A stretch of DNA of 64,000 bases. Origin: Gehongia tenuis. Lineage in GTDB: Bacteria; Bacillota; Clostridia; Christensenellales; NSJ-53. The stretch lies in contig NZ_JACRSR010000001.1 of NCBI RefSeq assembly GCF_014384795.1, positions 248,001 through 312,000 of the forward strand, in the 5' to 3' direction. The notes beneath the pieces were generated by a model. It was not told the DNA's origin. It saw only the letters and a program-made list of their open reading frames with translations, and did not search any database. Shown piece by piece: positions 1 through 8,755 of this stretch (positions are counted from its first letter, which is position 1; every line of letters begins with the position of its first letter). Both the position numbers and the translations under genes were made by a program.

Positions 1-1
1 T

Positions 2-613
2 GCTCATGATGGAGAACATGTCTATCGGGTGCTCCATATGGCGCTGTTTCTGGCCGAGGATGAGGATGTAAACCGGGATGTTCTGATCGCGGCGGCGCTG
101 CTCCATGACATCGGCCGGGCGGCCGAGCTGAGGGACGGCGCGGTGGACCATGCCCAGCGGGGCAGCGAGATGGCCAGAACCTTTTTGAGCGGCATGGGAT
201 TTGACAAGGACTTTGCGGAACACGTGGCCGCCTGCATCGCCACCCACCGCTACCGCAGCGGGTTTCCGCCCGCAAGCCGGGAGGCCGAGATTCTTTTCGA
301 CGCGGACAAGCTGGATGTGACCGGCGCTCTTGGCGTTGCCCGCACCTTCCTCTATCAGGGCGCCAAGGGCCGACCCATCTATACGGTGGAGAACGGCCGG
401 GTGCAGACGGGCAGGGAGGCGGACGATCCCCCGTCCTTCCTCAGGGAATACCATTTCAAGCTCAAGCACGTGGAGGAGAGGCTCTTCACCGAGCGGGCGC
501 GGCGCATCGCCGATGAACGGCAGAAGGCCGCCTGGGCCTACTACGAGGAGCTGGTCCGGGAGATCGGCCAAAGCTATGGCGAGGGACAGAAGATCCTGGA
601 TGAGTTGACATAA
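2..613 (+). CDS. HD-domain phosphohydrolase (5' end cut by window)
   Basis: The frame is open from base 2, so the true start lies outside the window and the ATG at 29 is internal. The visible part starts with an EHVYRV segment, followed by the HDIGR metal-binding pair about 30 residues later and a DHAQRG segment. This is the usual order of metal ligands in small HD-superfamily hydrolases related to YedJ. The C-terminal half is helical and charged, with no membrane segment. Such proteins hydrolyse phosphate esters in the cytoplasm, but the substrate is not predictable here. The gene ends before a strong bidirectional terminator and is convergent with the next gene. Confidence 0.8.
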   Translation, partial: AHDGEHVYRVLHMALFLAEDEDVNRDVLIAAALLHDIGRAAELRDGAVDHAQRGSEMARTFLSGMGFDKDFAEHVAACIATHRYRSGFPPASREAEILFDADKLDVTGALGVARTFLYQGAKGRPIYTVENGRVQTGREADDPPSFLREYHFKLKHVEERLFTERARRIADERQKAAWAYYEELVREIGQSYGEGQKILDELT

Positions 614-667
614 TCCAATAGAGAAGGGCCGGCCAGGCGAACGGACGCCGGCCAGGCGGTCCATGAC

Positions 668-700
668 AAAAAAAAGATCCCCAATTCGGGGATCTTTTTT
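668..700. terminator. bidirectional intrinsic terminator
   Basis: A GATCCCC / GGGGATC stem (676-682 and 88-94 of the same hundred) with a 5-base loop is flanked by an A run on the left and a T run on the right, so it can end transcripts from both convergent genes. Confidence 0.85.
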
Positions 701-707
701 GAATCTT

Positions 708-1580
708 CTATTGCCACTCGATGCCGGAATATTTGCGGAAGGCGTCCATGCTGACCTTCACCGATTCCAGCTCGCCCAGCTGGGTCTTATCCTGCTCCAG
801 CGTGATATAGGGAATGTTTGCCTGGTTGCCGGCGTCGATGATGGCCTGAATATCCATCACGCCGGTGCCCACCTCGGCGAAGCAGCGGTCGTCGGTGTGA
901 CGGAAGGCCTCGAAGGTGGTGATGGGGGTGTCCGGGTCCACGATGCCGTCAAAGAGGTTCATCTTTTGGGGCGCGTTCTTGGCGAAATCCTTTTGATGGA
1001 GCATGACCAGCCGGTCGGCATAGCGCTCGATCATGGCCACCGGGTCCACGCCCGCCCGGGCCGCCCAGAAGGTGTCCAGCTCGAAGTCCACCAGCGCCGG
1101 GTCGGTGAATTCCAAAATCCAGTCGGTGACGTACTTACCCTCATAGACCTGGAATTCGTGATAATGATTGTGGTAGTGCCAGTGCATGCCCCGGTCCCGG
1201 CACATCTGGCCGATGCGGTTCATGTTTTCGCCCCACTTCTTGATGAAAGCCACGTCGGGGAAGAAGTCCATGGACAGGCCGGGGTTCCAGCAGCCCACCG
1301 CCTGCTGATAATCGAGGAAAGCCTCCAGCTTTTTCTCGTTGTACATGCTGTCGCTGGAGATATGGCTGCCGATGACGGTGACGCCAAGCTCCTTCAAAAG
1401 ATCCCTGGCCTCGTCGGCGGGCAGGCCGCCCAGCCCGTAGTTGTTGGGCACGTCGTCCACGTCGCGGATTTCCCAGGTCTCCCAGTACTTGTAACCCATT
1501 TCCGCAACGCTCTTCATGGTGGCGAGAGGCTCCTTGGCCAGCGTTTCCCGCACCGAGTACATTTGAATGGCAACTTTCAC
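708..1580 (-). CDS. sugar phosphate isomerase/epimerase, xylose-isomerase-like TIM barrel
   Basis: This is a 290-residue protein of the AP-endonuclease-2 / xylose-isomerase-like TIM-barrel superfamily. It starts with MKVAIQMYSV, and has a WHYHNHYHEF metal-site segment near the middle, an ELDTFWAARAG strand, an LHQKDF segment, and a late EVGTG-MD / TLEQD segment. These carry the Glu, Asp and His residues that bind the divalent metal in the family. I chose a GTG start at 1580 because a GGAGG lies 8 bases upstream. The likely role is cytoplasmic isomerisation or epimerisation of a sugar or cyclitol; the substrate is unknown. A second, unrelated-in-position family member lies at 58655-59467. Confidence 0.85.
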   Translation of the reverse strand: MKVAIQMYSVRETLAKEPLATMKSVAEMGYKYWETWEIRDVDDVPNNYGLGGLPADEARDLLKELGVTVIGSHISSDSMYNEKKLEAFLDYQQAVGCWNPGLSMDFFPDVAFIKKWGENMNRIGQMCRDRGMHWHYHNHYHEFQVYEGKYVTDWILEFTDPALVDFELDTFWAARAGVDPVAMIERYADRLVMLHQKDFAKNAPQKMNLFDGIVDPDTPITTFEAFRHTDDRCFAEVGTGVMDIQAIIDAGNQANIPYITLEQDKTQLGELESVKVSMDAFRKYSGIEWQ

Positions 1581-1665
1581 TTTGCTTTCCTCCTTAATAA
1601 TGAAATCCGTTACGTTTATTATGACACACCAGAGAAGAAATGGCTAGAGGGCTGCAAAAATTTTC

Positions 1666-1694
1666 TTGACAGGACGGCGTCCATGCCATATAGT
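1666..1694 (+). promoter_or_regulatory. promoter of the ABC-F leader
   Basis: TTGACA (1666-1671) and TATAGT (1689-1694) are separated by 17 bases. This near-consensus housekeeping promoter is placed about 200 bases before the ABC-F gene and just upstream of a short leader peptide. Confidence 0.8.
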
Positions 1695-1725
1695 GGGTCG
1701 TAGCAAACAAACGGAGGATGAAAGG

Positions 1726-1746
1726 ATGCGTCACATTTCTTGCTGA
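1726..1746 (+). CDS. putative leader peptide MRHISC
   Basis: This is a six-codon reading frame (MRHISC, stop TGA at 1744-1746). A GGAGG at 1713-1717 lies 8 bases before its ATG, whereas the nearer ATG at 1718 touches the Shine-Dalgarno and cannot use it. The frame lies just after the promoter and before the attenuator, as expected for a regulatory leader peptide on which drug-stalled ribosomes reshape the RNA. It is inferred from position and ribosome-binding site; the peptide itself has no recognisable family. Confidence 0.5.
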   Translation: MRHISC

Positions 1747-1835
1747 AACCCATGGAGGAAGGGAAGGGGGATACCCCTGTTCCCGGCAGGAAAGTGAGTC
1801 CTTGAACGCCGTTTTCTTCTTTTTAGGGGTCATCG

Positions 1836-1870
1836 GCCGCAGGAAAGTCTTGCTTTTCTGCGGCTTTTTT
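1836..1870 (+). terminator. attenuator in the ABC-F leader
   Basis: A 12-bp stem (1836-1847 with 1853-1864, loop TCTTG) is followed by six T, and lies 26 bases before the ABC-F start codon. Ten bases of its 5' arm (GCAGGAAAGT, 1839-1848) are repeated at 1786-1795. That upstream copy can pair with the 3' arm instead, giving an alternative fold. A further hairpin (GGGAA / TTCCC, 1761-1784) lies between. The layout fits ribosome-mediated attenuation known for ABC-F resistance genes. Confidence 0.8.
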
Positions 1871-1895
1871 GTGTATTGGGAAGGAGCGGTGACCC

Positions 1896-3380
1896 ATGGC
1901 CATGATCGAGATATCCCATTTGAATTTTACCTACGAAGGCAGCCCCGCGCCGGTGTTTCAGGATGTGTCCCTCCGGCTGGACACCCGCTGGAAGCTGGGC
2001 TTCATCGGCCGCAACGGCCGGGGCAAGACCACCTTTTTGCAGCTTTTGATGGGCCGGTATGCGTATGGCGGGGAGATCGTCTCCCCGGTGGACTTCGACT
2101 ATTTCCCCTTCGAGCCTGCAAAAGCGGGAACGGCCATGGAGGGGGCGCTGTCCGTCTGCCCGGAGGCGGAGGCGTGGCAGCTTTACCGGGAGCTGGATAA
2201 GCTGGAGCTCTCCGATGCGGTGCTGGAGCGGCCTCTCGCCACCCTGAGCCCGGGGGAGCGCACCCGTCTTATGCTGGCGGCCCTCTTTTTGAAGGAAAAT
2301 TTTCTGCTCATCGATGAGCCCACCAACCACCTGGACATGGAGGCCCGGCGGGCGGTGAGCCGGTACCTTTCGGGCAAGAGCGGGTTCATTCTGGTCTCCC
2401 ATGACCGGACCTTTTTGGACGGGTGCGTGGATCACGTGCTGTCCATCAACCGGGCGGATATCGAGATGCAGAAGGGGAATTTCTCCTCCTGGGCGGAGAA
2501 CCGCCGCCGTCAGGACGGGTATGAGCTGGAACGTCAGGCGGCGCTGCAAAAGGATATCCGGGAGCTCACCGCGTCGGCCCGCCGGGCGGCGGGCTGGTCC
2601 GGGCGGGCCGAGGGACAGAAGCGGGCCACCGACGAGGGCAGGCCCGACCGGGGCTTTGAGGGCCACAAGGCGGCGAAGCTGATGAAGCGGGCGAAGGCCA
2701 TTGAAAAGCGGCGGGAGGCGGCGCTCACCGAGAAGCGGAGCCTGCTGCGAAACCTGGAGACGGCGGAGAGCCTGAAGCTCACGGGGCTGCCCTATCCGAA
2801 GAACCGGTTGGCGGAAGCCCGGGACCTGGCGGTGCGCTACGGCGGCCGGGCCATCATGAAGCCGGTGACCTTCGAGGTGAACCGGGGGGAGCGGGTGGCG
2901 CTGCTGGGCCGGAACGGCGCGGGCAAATCCAGCCTGCTGAAACTGCTTCTGGGCGGGGAGCTGGACCACCAGGGCGAGCTCCTGCAGGGCAGAATGGTCA
3001 TCTCCCACGTGCCCCAGGAAGCGGAGTTCCTTGCGGGAAGCCTCCGGGACTACGCAAGGGCGGAGGGGGTGGACCTCACCCTCCTTTTGACCCTCCTGCG
3101 CAAGCTGGATTTCTCCCGGGACCAGTTCGAGCTGCCCATGCAGGCCCTGAGCGCCGGCCAGAAAAAGAAGGTGCTGCTGGCGGCGAGCCTTGCCCGGCCC
3201 GCCCATCTCTACCTTTGGGACGAACCCATGAACTATGTGGACGTGATCTCCCGCATGCAGCTGGAGAAGCTCCTTCTGGACTCATCGGCCACCCTCGTTT
3301 TCGTGGAGCATGACGCCGCCTTCGTGGACCGGGTGGCCACCAAGAAAATAGCTCTTGACAAGCCGGAAGGATGGTCTTAA
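1896..3380 (+). CDS. ABC-F ribosomal protection protein, Lsa-like
   Basis: This 494-residue soluble protein has two ABC ATPase domains and no membrane segments. Walker A motifs GRNGRGKTT (about 38-46) and GRNGAGKSS (about 339-347), signatures LSPGERTR (about 117) and LSAGQKKK (about 417), and Walker B LLIDEPTNHLD and LYLWDEPMNYVD are all present. The basic interdomain linker is long, as in antibiotic-resistance ABC-F factors. Length and motif style match the Lsa group, which dislodges lincosamides, streptogramin A and pleuromutilins from the ribosome. The start follows AAGGAG by 9 bases. The attenuated leader upstream and the MarR and MATE genes downstream support a drug-response role. Actual resistance is inferred. 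Confidence 0.85.
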   Translation: MAMIEISHLNFTYEGSPAPVFQDVSLRLDTRWKLGFIGRNGRGKTTFLQLLMGRYAYGGEIVSPVDFDYFPFEPAKAGTAMEGALSVCPEAEAWQLYRELDKLELSDAVLERPLATLSPGERTRLMLAALFLKENFLLIDEPTNHLDMEARRAVSRYLSGKSGFILVSHDRTFLDGCVDHVLSINRADIEMQKGNFSSWAENRRRQDGYELERQAALQKDIRELTASARRAAGWSGRAEGQKRATDEGRPDRGFEGHKAAKLMKRAKAIEKRREAALTEKRSLLRNLETAESLKLTGLPYPKNRLAEARDLAVRYGGRAIMKPVTFEVNRGERVALLGRNGAGKSSLLKLLLGGELDHQGELLQGRMVISHVPQEAEFLAGSLRDYARAEGVDLTLLLTLLRKLDFSRDQFELPMQALSAGQKKKVLLAASLARPAHLYLWDEPMNYVDVISRMQLEKLLLDSSATLVFVEHDAAFVDRVATKKIALDKPEGWS

Positions 3381-3388
3381 GATAAATG

Positions 3389-3402
3389 TATAGAGTTCTA
3401 TA
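3389..3402. promoter_or_regulatory. candidate MarR operator palindrome
   Basis: TATAGA and TCTATA arms separated by GT lie 22 bases before the marR start, between the ABC-F stop and the MarR Shine-Dalgarno. The position suits an autoregulatory operator. No convincing promoter hexamers were identified around it. Confidence 0.4.
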
Positions 3403-3424
3403 TATTTTTTAGGAGTCATTTTTT

Positions 3425-3865
3425 ATGCCCAATCGCTCCACATCCTTCCTCATTCACTGCCTGGATCATCAAATCAGTCAAAGGAACAGCCAAAGGCTCA
3501 ATCAGATCGGTCTCACGCTGCCCCAGGCCGTGGTCCTGGACTTTCTTTTCTGGCGTCAGCAGGAAACGGTGAACCAAAGAAGTCTGGAAAAATTTATGCA
3601 GCTGTCCAACCCCTCGGTGACCAGCCTCCTTCGGAACATGGAATCGAAGGGCCTGGTGGTGCGGGAGCGGGACGAGAGCGACGGCAGAAGCCGCAATCTA
3701 AAGCTGACGGACAAGGGCATCGCCATGCATCCGGTGGCGGGCGGCATTTTTGAGGAAACCAACGAGAAACTAGCGGAAGTTCTGGGGCCCGCTGATAGGG
3801 AGATATTTCGGGGCCTCCTTCTCAAATTGGAGAAGAGCCTCATCGAAGAGGAACGCGGCAGATAA
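3425..3865 (+). CDS. MarR family transcriptional regulator
   Basis: This 146-residue winged-helix protein has the MarR layout: an N-terminal helix with HCLDHQISQRN, a central recognition helix LSNPSVTSLLRNMESKGLV, a beta wing with RERDESDGRSRNLKLTDKG, and a C-terminal dimerisation helix. AGGAGT lies 8 bases before the ATG. It sits 13 bases before the MATE pump on the same strand, so the two are almost certainly cotranscribed. The usual role of such a pair is ligand-relieved repression of the pump operon. A small palindrome upstream is a plausible operator. The ligand cannot be predicted. Confidence 0.9.
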   Translation: MPNRSTSFLIHCLDHQISQRNSQRLNQIGLTLPQAVVLDFLFWRQQETVNQRSLEKFMQLSNPSVTSLLRNMESKGLVVRERDESDGRSRNLKLTDKGIAMHPVAGGIFEETNEKLAEVLGPADREIFRGLLLKLEKSLIEEERGR

Positions 3866-3878
3866 AGGAGAAATGCGT

Positions 3879-5327
3879 ATGAATATGAAGGAAAAGTTTA
3901 TTGAATTTTTTAAGCCCCACGATATGACCCAGGGCAAGCCCTGGCTGAACCTGGTCCAGTTCTCGGTGCCGCTGCTCATCGGCAACTTTGTGCAGCAGCT
4001 TTACAACACCGTGGACTCCATCGTCGTGGGGAAATATGTGGGGGACAACGCCCTGGCGGCGGTGGGCGCCAGCGGGCCCTTGCTCAACCTGCTGCTGGTG
4101 CTGTTCATGGGCATCGCCACCGGCGCCGGCATCCTGGTCTCCCAGTACTTCGGCGCCCGGGAGAAGGAGCTGCTGTCCCATACCGTGGGCACCACGCTCA
4201 CCCTCACCCTCATCGCCACCGGCATCATCATGATCATCGGGCCGCTGCTCACGCCGCCCCTCATGAGTCTTCTCGATACCCCGCCGGAGATCTATGATAT
4301 GGCCTGCTCCTACCTCACCATCTTCTTTCTGGGCTCCGTGGGCTTTGCCTTCTACAACATGGTCTCGGGCATTCTGCGGGGTCTTGGGGATTCCTTCATG
4401 CCGCTGGTGTTTCTCATGCTGGCCTGCGGACTCAACATTGTGCTGGATATCCTGTTCGTGGCCGCCTTCAACTGGGGCGTGGCCGGCGTAGCCTGGGCCA
4501 CCATCATCGCCCAGTTCATCTCGGCCATCTTCTGCATGATGCGGCTGCTGCGGCTCAAGCGGCTGGTCACCATCAACAAGACCACCCTCCGGCCCACCAA
4601 GATCCTCTCCGGCAAGGTCATCAAGCTTGGCCTTCCGGCCGGGCTCACCCAGGCCATCTTTTCCATGGCCGCCATCATCGTGCAGTCTTTGACCAACAGC
4701 TTCGGCACCCTGGTCATCGCCATGAACACGGTGGTCATGCGGGTGGACGGCTTCGCGGTCATGCCCAACTTCACCTTCGGCAACGCCATGACCACCTATT
4801 CCGGCCAGAACGTGGGTGCCGGACAGCTGGACCGGGTCCATGAGGGCACCCGTTCCGCCATGAAGATGGGACTCGGCGTGTCCGCCGTGCTGGTGGTGCT
4901 CATTCTGGTCTTTGGCGAGGGCCTCATGCGCATGTTTACCGATACGGCCGAGGTCGTCTCCCTGGGCGTGCACATGATGCGCATTCTGGCGGTGGGTTAT
5001 GTGGCCATGGCCATCACCCAGATCCTCTCCGGCGTCATGCGCGGCGCCGGCGATACCATGACCCCCATGTGGATTTCCCTCATCACCACCGTGGTCATCC
5101 GGGTCCCCCTGGCCTACGGCCTGGCCTACCTGACCCGCTCCGAGACCCAGCCCCAGGGCTCCCCGGACAGCCTGTTCATCTCCATGATGGTATCCTGGGT
5201 TCTGGGCGCGGTGATCACCATCTTCGCCTTCCGCTTCGGCAAGTGGCGCAAGAAGGCGCTGCTGAGCTATCCCAGCGCCATGCGGGAACCGGCGGCGGCC
5301 GAAACTGTGGAAGCCGCTGAAGGCTGA
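3879..5327 (+). CDS. MATE family multidrug efflux transporter
   Basis: This 482-residue integral membrane protein has about 12 hydrophobic helices arranged as two related halves. The first half contains GNFVQQLYNTVDSIVVGKYVG, and the second GLPAGLTQAIFSMAAIIVQS, both characteristic of the NorM/DinF-type MATE superfamily. MATE proteins export cationic drugs or metabolites using Na+ or H+ gradients. I place the start at ATG 3879, because AAAGGAG ends 8 bases upstream; the ATG at 3873 would be only 2 bases from it. It is the second gene of the marR operon. The C-terminal tail is Ala/Glu-rich and probably cytoplasmic. Confidence 0.9.
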   Translation: MNMKEKFIEFFKPHDMTQGKPWLNLVQFSVPLLIGNFVQQLYNTVDSIVVGKYVGDNALAAVGASGPLLNLLLVLFMGIATGAGILVSQYFGAREKELLSHTVGTTLTLTLIATGIIMIIGPLLTPPLMSLLDTPPEIYDMACSYLTIFFLGSVGFAFYNMVSGILRGLGDSFMPLVFLMLACGLNIVLDILFVAAFNWGVAGVAWATIIAQFISAIFCMMRLLRLKRLVTINKTTLRPTKILSGKVIKLGLPAGLTQAIFSMAAIIVQSLTNSFGTLVIAMNTVVMRVDGFAVMPNFTFGNAMTTYSGQNVGAGQLDRVHEGTRSAMKMGLGVSAVLVVLILVFGEGLMRMFTDTAEVVSLGVHMMRILAVGYVAMAITQILSGVMRGAGDTMTPMWISLITTVVIRVPLAYGLAYLTRSETQPQGSPDSLFISMMVSWVLGAVITIFAFRFGKWRKKALLSYPSAMREPAAAETVEAAEG

Positions 5328-5340
5328 TTGAAGAAAGCAA

Positions 5341-5378
5341 AGCGCCCCCCTCCTGTCCGCGGGAGGGGGGCGCTTTTT
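5341..5378. terminator. terminator after MATE gene
   Basis: A long GC stem (AGCGCCCCCCTCC with GGGAGGGGGGCGCT) is followed by TTTTT. It serves the MATE operon and, being nearly symmetric, may also serve the convergent surface-protein gene. Confidence 0.8.
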
Positions 5379-5399
5379 AGAATGGGGTTGAGGTGGCGA

Positions 5400-6497
5400 T
5401 CAGTTGGATTTGTGGATTTTTCTGCGGCGGACGATCACGACTGCGGCCGCCGCAGCGAGCAGTACCACTGCAGCAATCAGGGCAAAACCGTTGCCATCGT
5501 GTCCCGTTTGAGGCGTATTGACGACAGGAGTTGCGGTGGGAACGGGGGTTGCCTCCGAGGAAGGCGTCACTATCGGGGTGGGCGTAGGCGTCACTTCTGG
5601 GGTGGGCGACACCTCGGGACTCATCTCCGGCGTGGGTGTGCCGGGGGCGCCTTCACTGGGCGATGGACTGGGAGCAGTGCTTCCGCTGGGGGATGGCGAT
5701 GAACTGGGATCAGTGCTTCCGCTGGGGGATGGCGACGAACTGGGATCTATGCTCTCACTGGGGCTGGGCGACGTCGTCTCCGAGGGGGAAGGAACCGGCA
5801 CCTTTTCCCACACCGCATATAAGGTTGTGTTCTTGGTGATGGTTATGCTGGCGAGCCCCATATATTGGACATCGGTGGCATCGGGAGCGGTGGACCAGCC
5901 CTTGAACGTATATCCATCGCGGGTGGGTTGAACACTGGAAACGGTGAAGGTGGCCGAACCAGTCGCGGAGGTGAGACTTTGCGGTGCCGGCGCCCCACTT
6001 CCGCCCTTCCCGTCATAAGTGAGCGTGTATGTCACTTCAGGCTTGGGCAGGTCCTGGCCGCCGCTGATCGAGATATACGTGCTGGTGCCGCCGCTGTGCT
6101 GAAAGGACAGGCCAAAGGTGATATTACCACCGGCCTCGCTCATATCCTTGTTGGTAATCTTTGCGTTGCAGACCTTGGGGAAGGTTTGTTTGTAGCTGCC
6201 TATTTCAACATCGAGATAGAGCCACCAAACGCCGTTCTCCTGGACAAAGTAGGCCTCGGCGGAGCCGGAAGCATTGAGGCTCCCCACCGCATTTTTAGAA
6301 ATGTACTGGGTCCACGTGACGGAATTCACGTTATGAGCGCCTGTGGAACCGTTCATAAAGGGCGCCCCATAGCTGGAAATTTTGAGGGTCAATGGAACCC
6401 TGGTAATTTCATAGGCGAAGGATGTTGCTGGCAGCAGTGAACCTATCATGAGTGCTGCAAGCAGGAGAAAATGGATTCTTAATTTATGCTTTGTCAT
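5400..6497 (-). CDS. wall-anchored surface protein with InlB-type repeat, phase-variable candidate
   Basis: This 365-residue exported protein starts at ATG 6497, which has GGAGG 8 bases upstream. It has a signal peptide (MTKHKLRIHF, then a hydrophobic core and ATSFA), a beta-rich N-terminal region, and one Listeria-Bacteroides (InlB B) repeat around TRDGYTFKGWSTAPDA and TLYAVWEK. A Ser/Pro/Thr-rich wall-spanning stretch of about 90 residues follows. The C-terminus is a sorting signal: TPQTG, a hydrophobic helix and an RRRKIHKSN tail. The motif is close to the (S/N/P)PxTG type of clostridial class B sortases. It lies 41 bases after the small gene 6539-6802, with no promoter between. Expression should therefore depend on the invertible promoter at 6838-6968. 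Confidence 0.85.
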   Translation of the reverse strand: MTKHKLRIHFLLLAALMIGSLLPATSFAYEITRVPLTLKISSYGAPFMNGSTGAHNVNSVTWTQYISKNAVGSLNASGSAEAYFVQENGVWWLYLDVEIGSYKQTFPKVCNAKITNKDMSEAGGNITFGLSFQHSGGTSTYISISGGQDLPKPEVTYTLTYDGKGGSGAPAPQSLTSATGSATFTVSSVQPTRDGYTFKGWSTAPDATDVQYMGLASITITKNTTLYAVWEKVPVPSPSETTSPSPSESIDPSSSPSPSGSTDPSSSPSPSGSTAPSPSPSEGAPGTPTPEMSPEVSPTPEVTPTPTPIVTPSSEATPVPTATPVVNTPQTGHDGNGFALIAAVVLLAAAAAVVIVRRRKIHKSN

Positions 6498-6538
6498 GCT
6501 GGATACCTCCACAAAAAATTCGGATACTGCGGTACGCC

Positions 6539-6802
6539 CTACCCTCCTTCCTCGGATAGACTTGCGATGAGTTGTGCCTTAACCGCCTCGGGATCCCGTT
6601 CGCCATGACCGCCAGTCAGATACACGAGGGTATTGTTCCACTCGAGTGGCCCGGCGGCACCGACTGGAATGGCAAGAAGCACTCTTGCCATCTGCATCCG
6701 CTTATCGATTTCAAGAAAGCGGAGGTCGGAGAGATATTCACAGCCCATTCGCAGGGCCAGATAGTCCAGAAGATGAAGTGGAAAATCTGGATCAAATTTC
6801 AT
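6539..6802 (-). CDS. small conserved protein of the phase-variation module (locus A)
   Basis: This is an 87-residue soluble protein of unknown function. The ATG at 6802 is chosen because GGGAGG lies 8 bases upstream; a longer frame to 6832 has no ribosome-binding site. It is clearly related to the 79-residue protein at 48082-48321: both have LL-x2-LAL-x2-GC-x-YLSDL-x3-E near the start, a central EW pair, and a C-terminal segment ending in LS-x2. Both lie directly beyond an invertible promoter next to a serine recombinase gene. No transmembrane or DNA-binding motif is visible. It may act on the switch or be a regulator that the switch controls; neither role is demonstrated. Confidence 0.75.
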   Translation of the reverse strand: MKFDPDFPLHLLDYLALRMGCEYLSDLRFLEIDKRMQMARVLLAIPVGAAGPLEWNNTLVYLTGGHGERDPEAVKAQLIASLSEEGG

Positions 6803-6837
6803 GGGGACAACCTCCCAGAAGCGAAAAGTCATTTTGC

Positions 6838-6854
6838 AAAGGTGTACTTTTCAA
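6838..6854 (+). repeat. left inverted repeat, locus A
   Basis: AAAGGTGTACTTTTCAA, an exact reverse complement of 6952-6968. The match stops at both outer and inner neighbours, so the repeat is exactly 17 bp. Confidence 0.95.
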
Positions 6855-6860
6855 AAGGGC

Positions 6861-6892
6861 AAAAAAAAAGAGCCCCCCTGATTAGGGGAGCT
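6861..6892 (-). terminator. terminator inside invertible segment A
   Basis: Read on the minus strand, an 8-bp stem (6885-6892 with 6871-6878, 6-base loop) is followed by a run of nine T (6861-6869). In the present orientation it blocks leftward read-through from the recombinase gene. Confidence 0.85.
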
Positions 6893-6901
6893 AAAAAATA
6901 T

Positions 6902-6930
6902 TTGAAAAATCGTGGGAGAAATGGTATACT
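6902..6930 (+). promoter_or_regulatory. promoter inside invertible segment A, facing right
   Basis: TTGAAA (6902-6907) and TATACT (6925-6930) have a 17-base spacer. In this orientation it reads out through the right repeat, antisense to the 3' end of the recombinase gene. Confidence 0.85.
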
Positions 6931-6951
6931 TGAATGGCAATAAGGGAAAAC

Positions 6952-6966
6952 TTGAAAAGTACACCT

Positions 6967-6968
<2 letters not shown>
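6952..6968 (-). repeat. right inverted repeat, locus A
   Basis: TTGAAAAGTACACCTTT, the inverted partner of 6838-6854. It overlaps the first two plus-strand bases of the recombinase stop codon (6967-6969), so inversion leaves the recombinase coding sequence intact. Confidence 0.95.
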
Positions 6969-7877
<909 letters not shown>

Positions 7878-8579
7878 ATGGACGATAAGGATGAAAGAAG
7901 CTATAAGATCCGCAGGCGCGTGGTGAGCCTGGTTTCCCTGGCGGTACTTTTAGCGCTGTTCGCGGTGGTGGCCGTCTATGTGGGCAAACCCCTGCTCGAA
8001 ATGGCCAGCGATCCTGCGGCCTTCCGGGAGTGGGTGGAGGCACGGGGGTTCATGGGCCGGCTGGCCCTGACGGGCATCATGACCCTGCAGGTGGTGGTGG
8101 CCATGATCCCCGGCGAGGTGATCGAGATCGCCGCCGGATACTGCTATGGACCGCTGGGCGGCATGCTGCTGTGCCTCATCGGCGCGGCCGCCGGCACCTG
8201 CATTATCTACGGCTTCACAAAGCTTTTTGGCATCCGCATGGTGGAGGCCTTCGTATCCCGGGAGAAGATCGTCTCCCTACGGTTTCTGAGGGACAGCCGC
8301 AAACTCAATTTATTAATTTTTATCATTTTTTTCATGCCGGGCACGCCCAAGGACCTGATCACCTATTTCATTGGCCTCACGCCCATGAAACTCACCACCT
8401 TCCTCATGATCTCCTCGGTGGCCAGAATCCCGTCGGTGATCTCCTCCACCATCGGCGGGAACGCCCTGGGGATGCAGAACTACACCTTCGCCATTCTGGT
8501 CTTTGCCGTCACGGCGGCGGTGAGTCTGGCGGGCATCCTGATCTACCGCAGGCTTTCCAGCCGGTGCGGGGAGAAATAA
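7878..8579 (+). CDS. TVP38/TMEM64 (DedA-like) membrane protein
   Basis: This is a 233-residue integral membrane protein of the TVP38/TMEM64 (SNARE-associated / DedA-related) family. A basic cytoplasmic N-terminus precedes the first helix. The family core follows: a reentrant segment with IPGEVIEIAAGYCYGPLGG (about 76-94), then FMPGTPKDLITYFIGLTPM (about 151-169). Both match conserved motifs of the family, which includes proposed lipid scramblases and undecaprenyl-phosphate or alkyl-lipid transport proteins. GGAGG lies 9 bases before the ATG. The gene stands alone and ends in a terminator. The transported lipid is not known for this member. Confidence 0.85.
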   Translation: MDDKDERSYKIRRRVVSLVSLAVLLALFAVVAVYVGKPLLEMASDPAAFREWVEARGFMGRLALTGIMTLQVVVAMIPGEVIEIAAGYCYGPLGGMLLCLIGAAAGTCIIYGFTKLFGIRMVEAFVSREKIVSLRFLRDSRKLNLLIFIIFFMPGTPKDLITYFIGLTPMKLTTFLMISSVARIPSVISSTIGGNALGMQNYTFAILVFAVTAAVSLAGILIYRRLSSRCGEK

Positions 8580-8700
8580 GGACCGCGGCAGGAGCCCGGG
8601 CGGGGGGAGCGAACCCGGGCGGCAGGAGCGAGCCCGCGGGGGTTTGCCCCATGCCGCAGGCGGACGTTTCCGCAGGCCATCCATCGAATCCATCGCATTA

Positions 8701-8731
8701 AAAAACACCCCGAAAAACGGGGTGTTTTTTT
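8701..8731. terminator. bidirectional terminator
   Basis: AACACCCCG and CGGGGTGTT arms surround a short A-rich loop, with A runs left and T runs right. It separates two convergent genes. Confidence 0.85.
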
Positions 8732-8755
8732 CAGACCGTTCAAAGCCTGGGCGAC

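Noticed and set aside
614..660. Repeated GCCGGCCAGGCG motif after the HD gene
   Set aside because: Two short copies only, in an intergenic stretch, with no further copies noted near other features.
1718..2200. 160-codon frame starting eight bases before the leader peptide
   Set aside because: Its ATG touches the GGAGG and so has no usable ribosome-binding site, and it runs out of frame through the attenuator and into the ABC-F gene.
8580..8700. GC-rich quasi-repeats after the TVP38 gene (GGAGCGA, GCCCG units)
   Set aside because: Low-complexity intergenic sequence without a clear symmetrical structure or reading frame.
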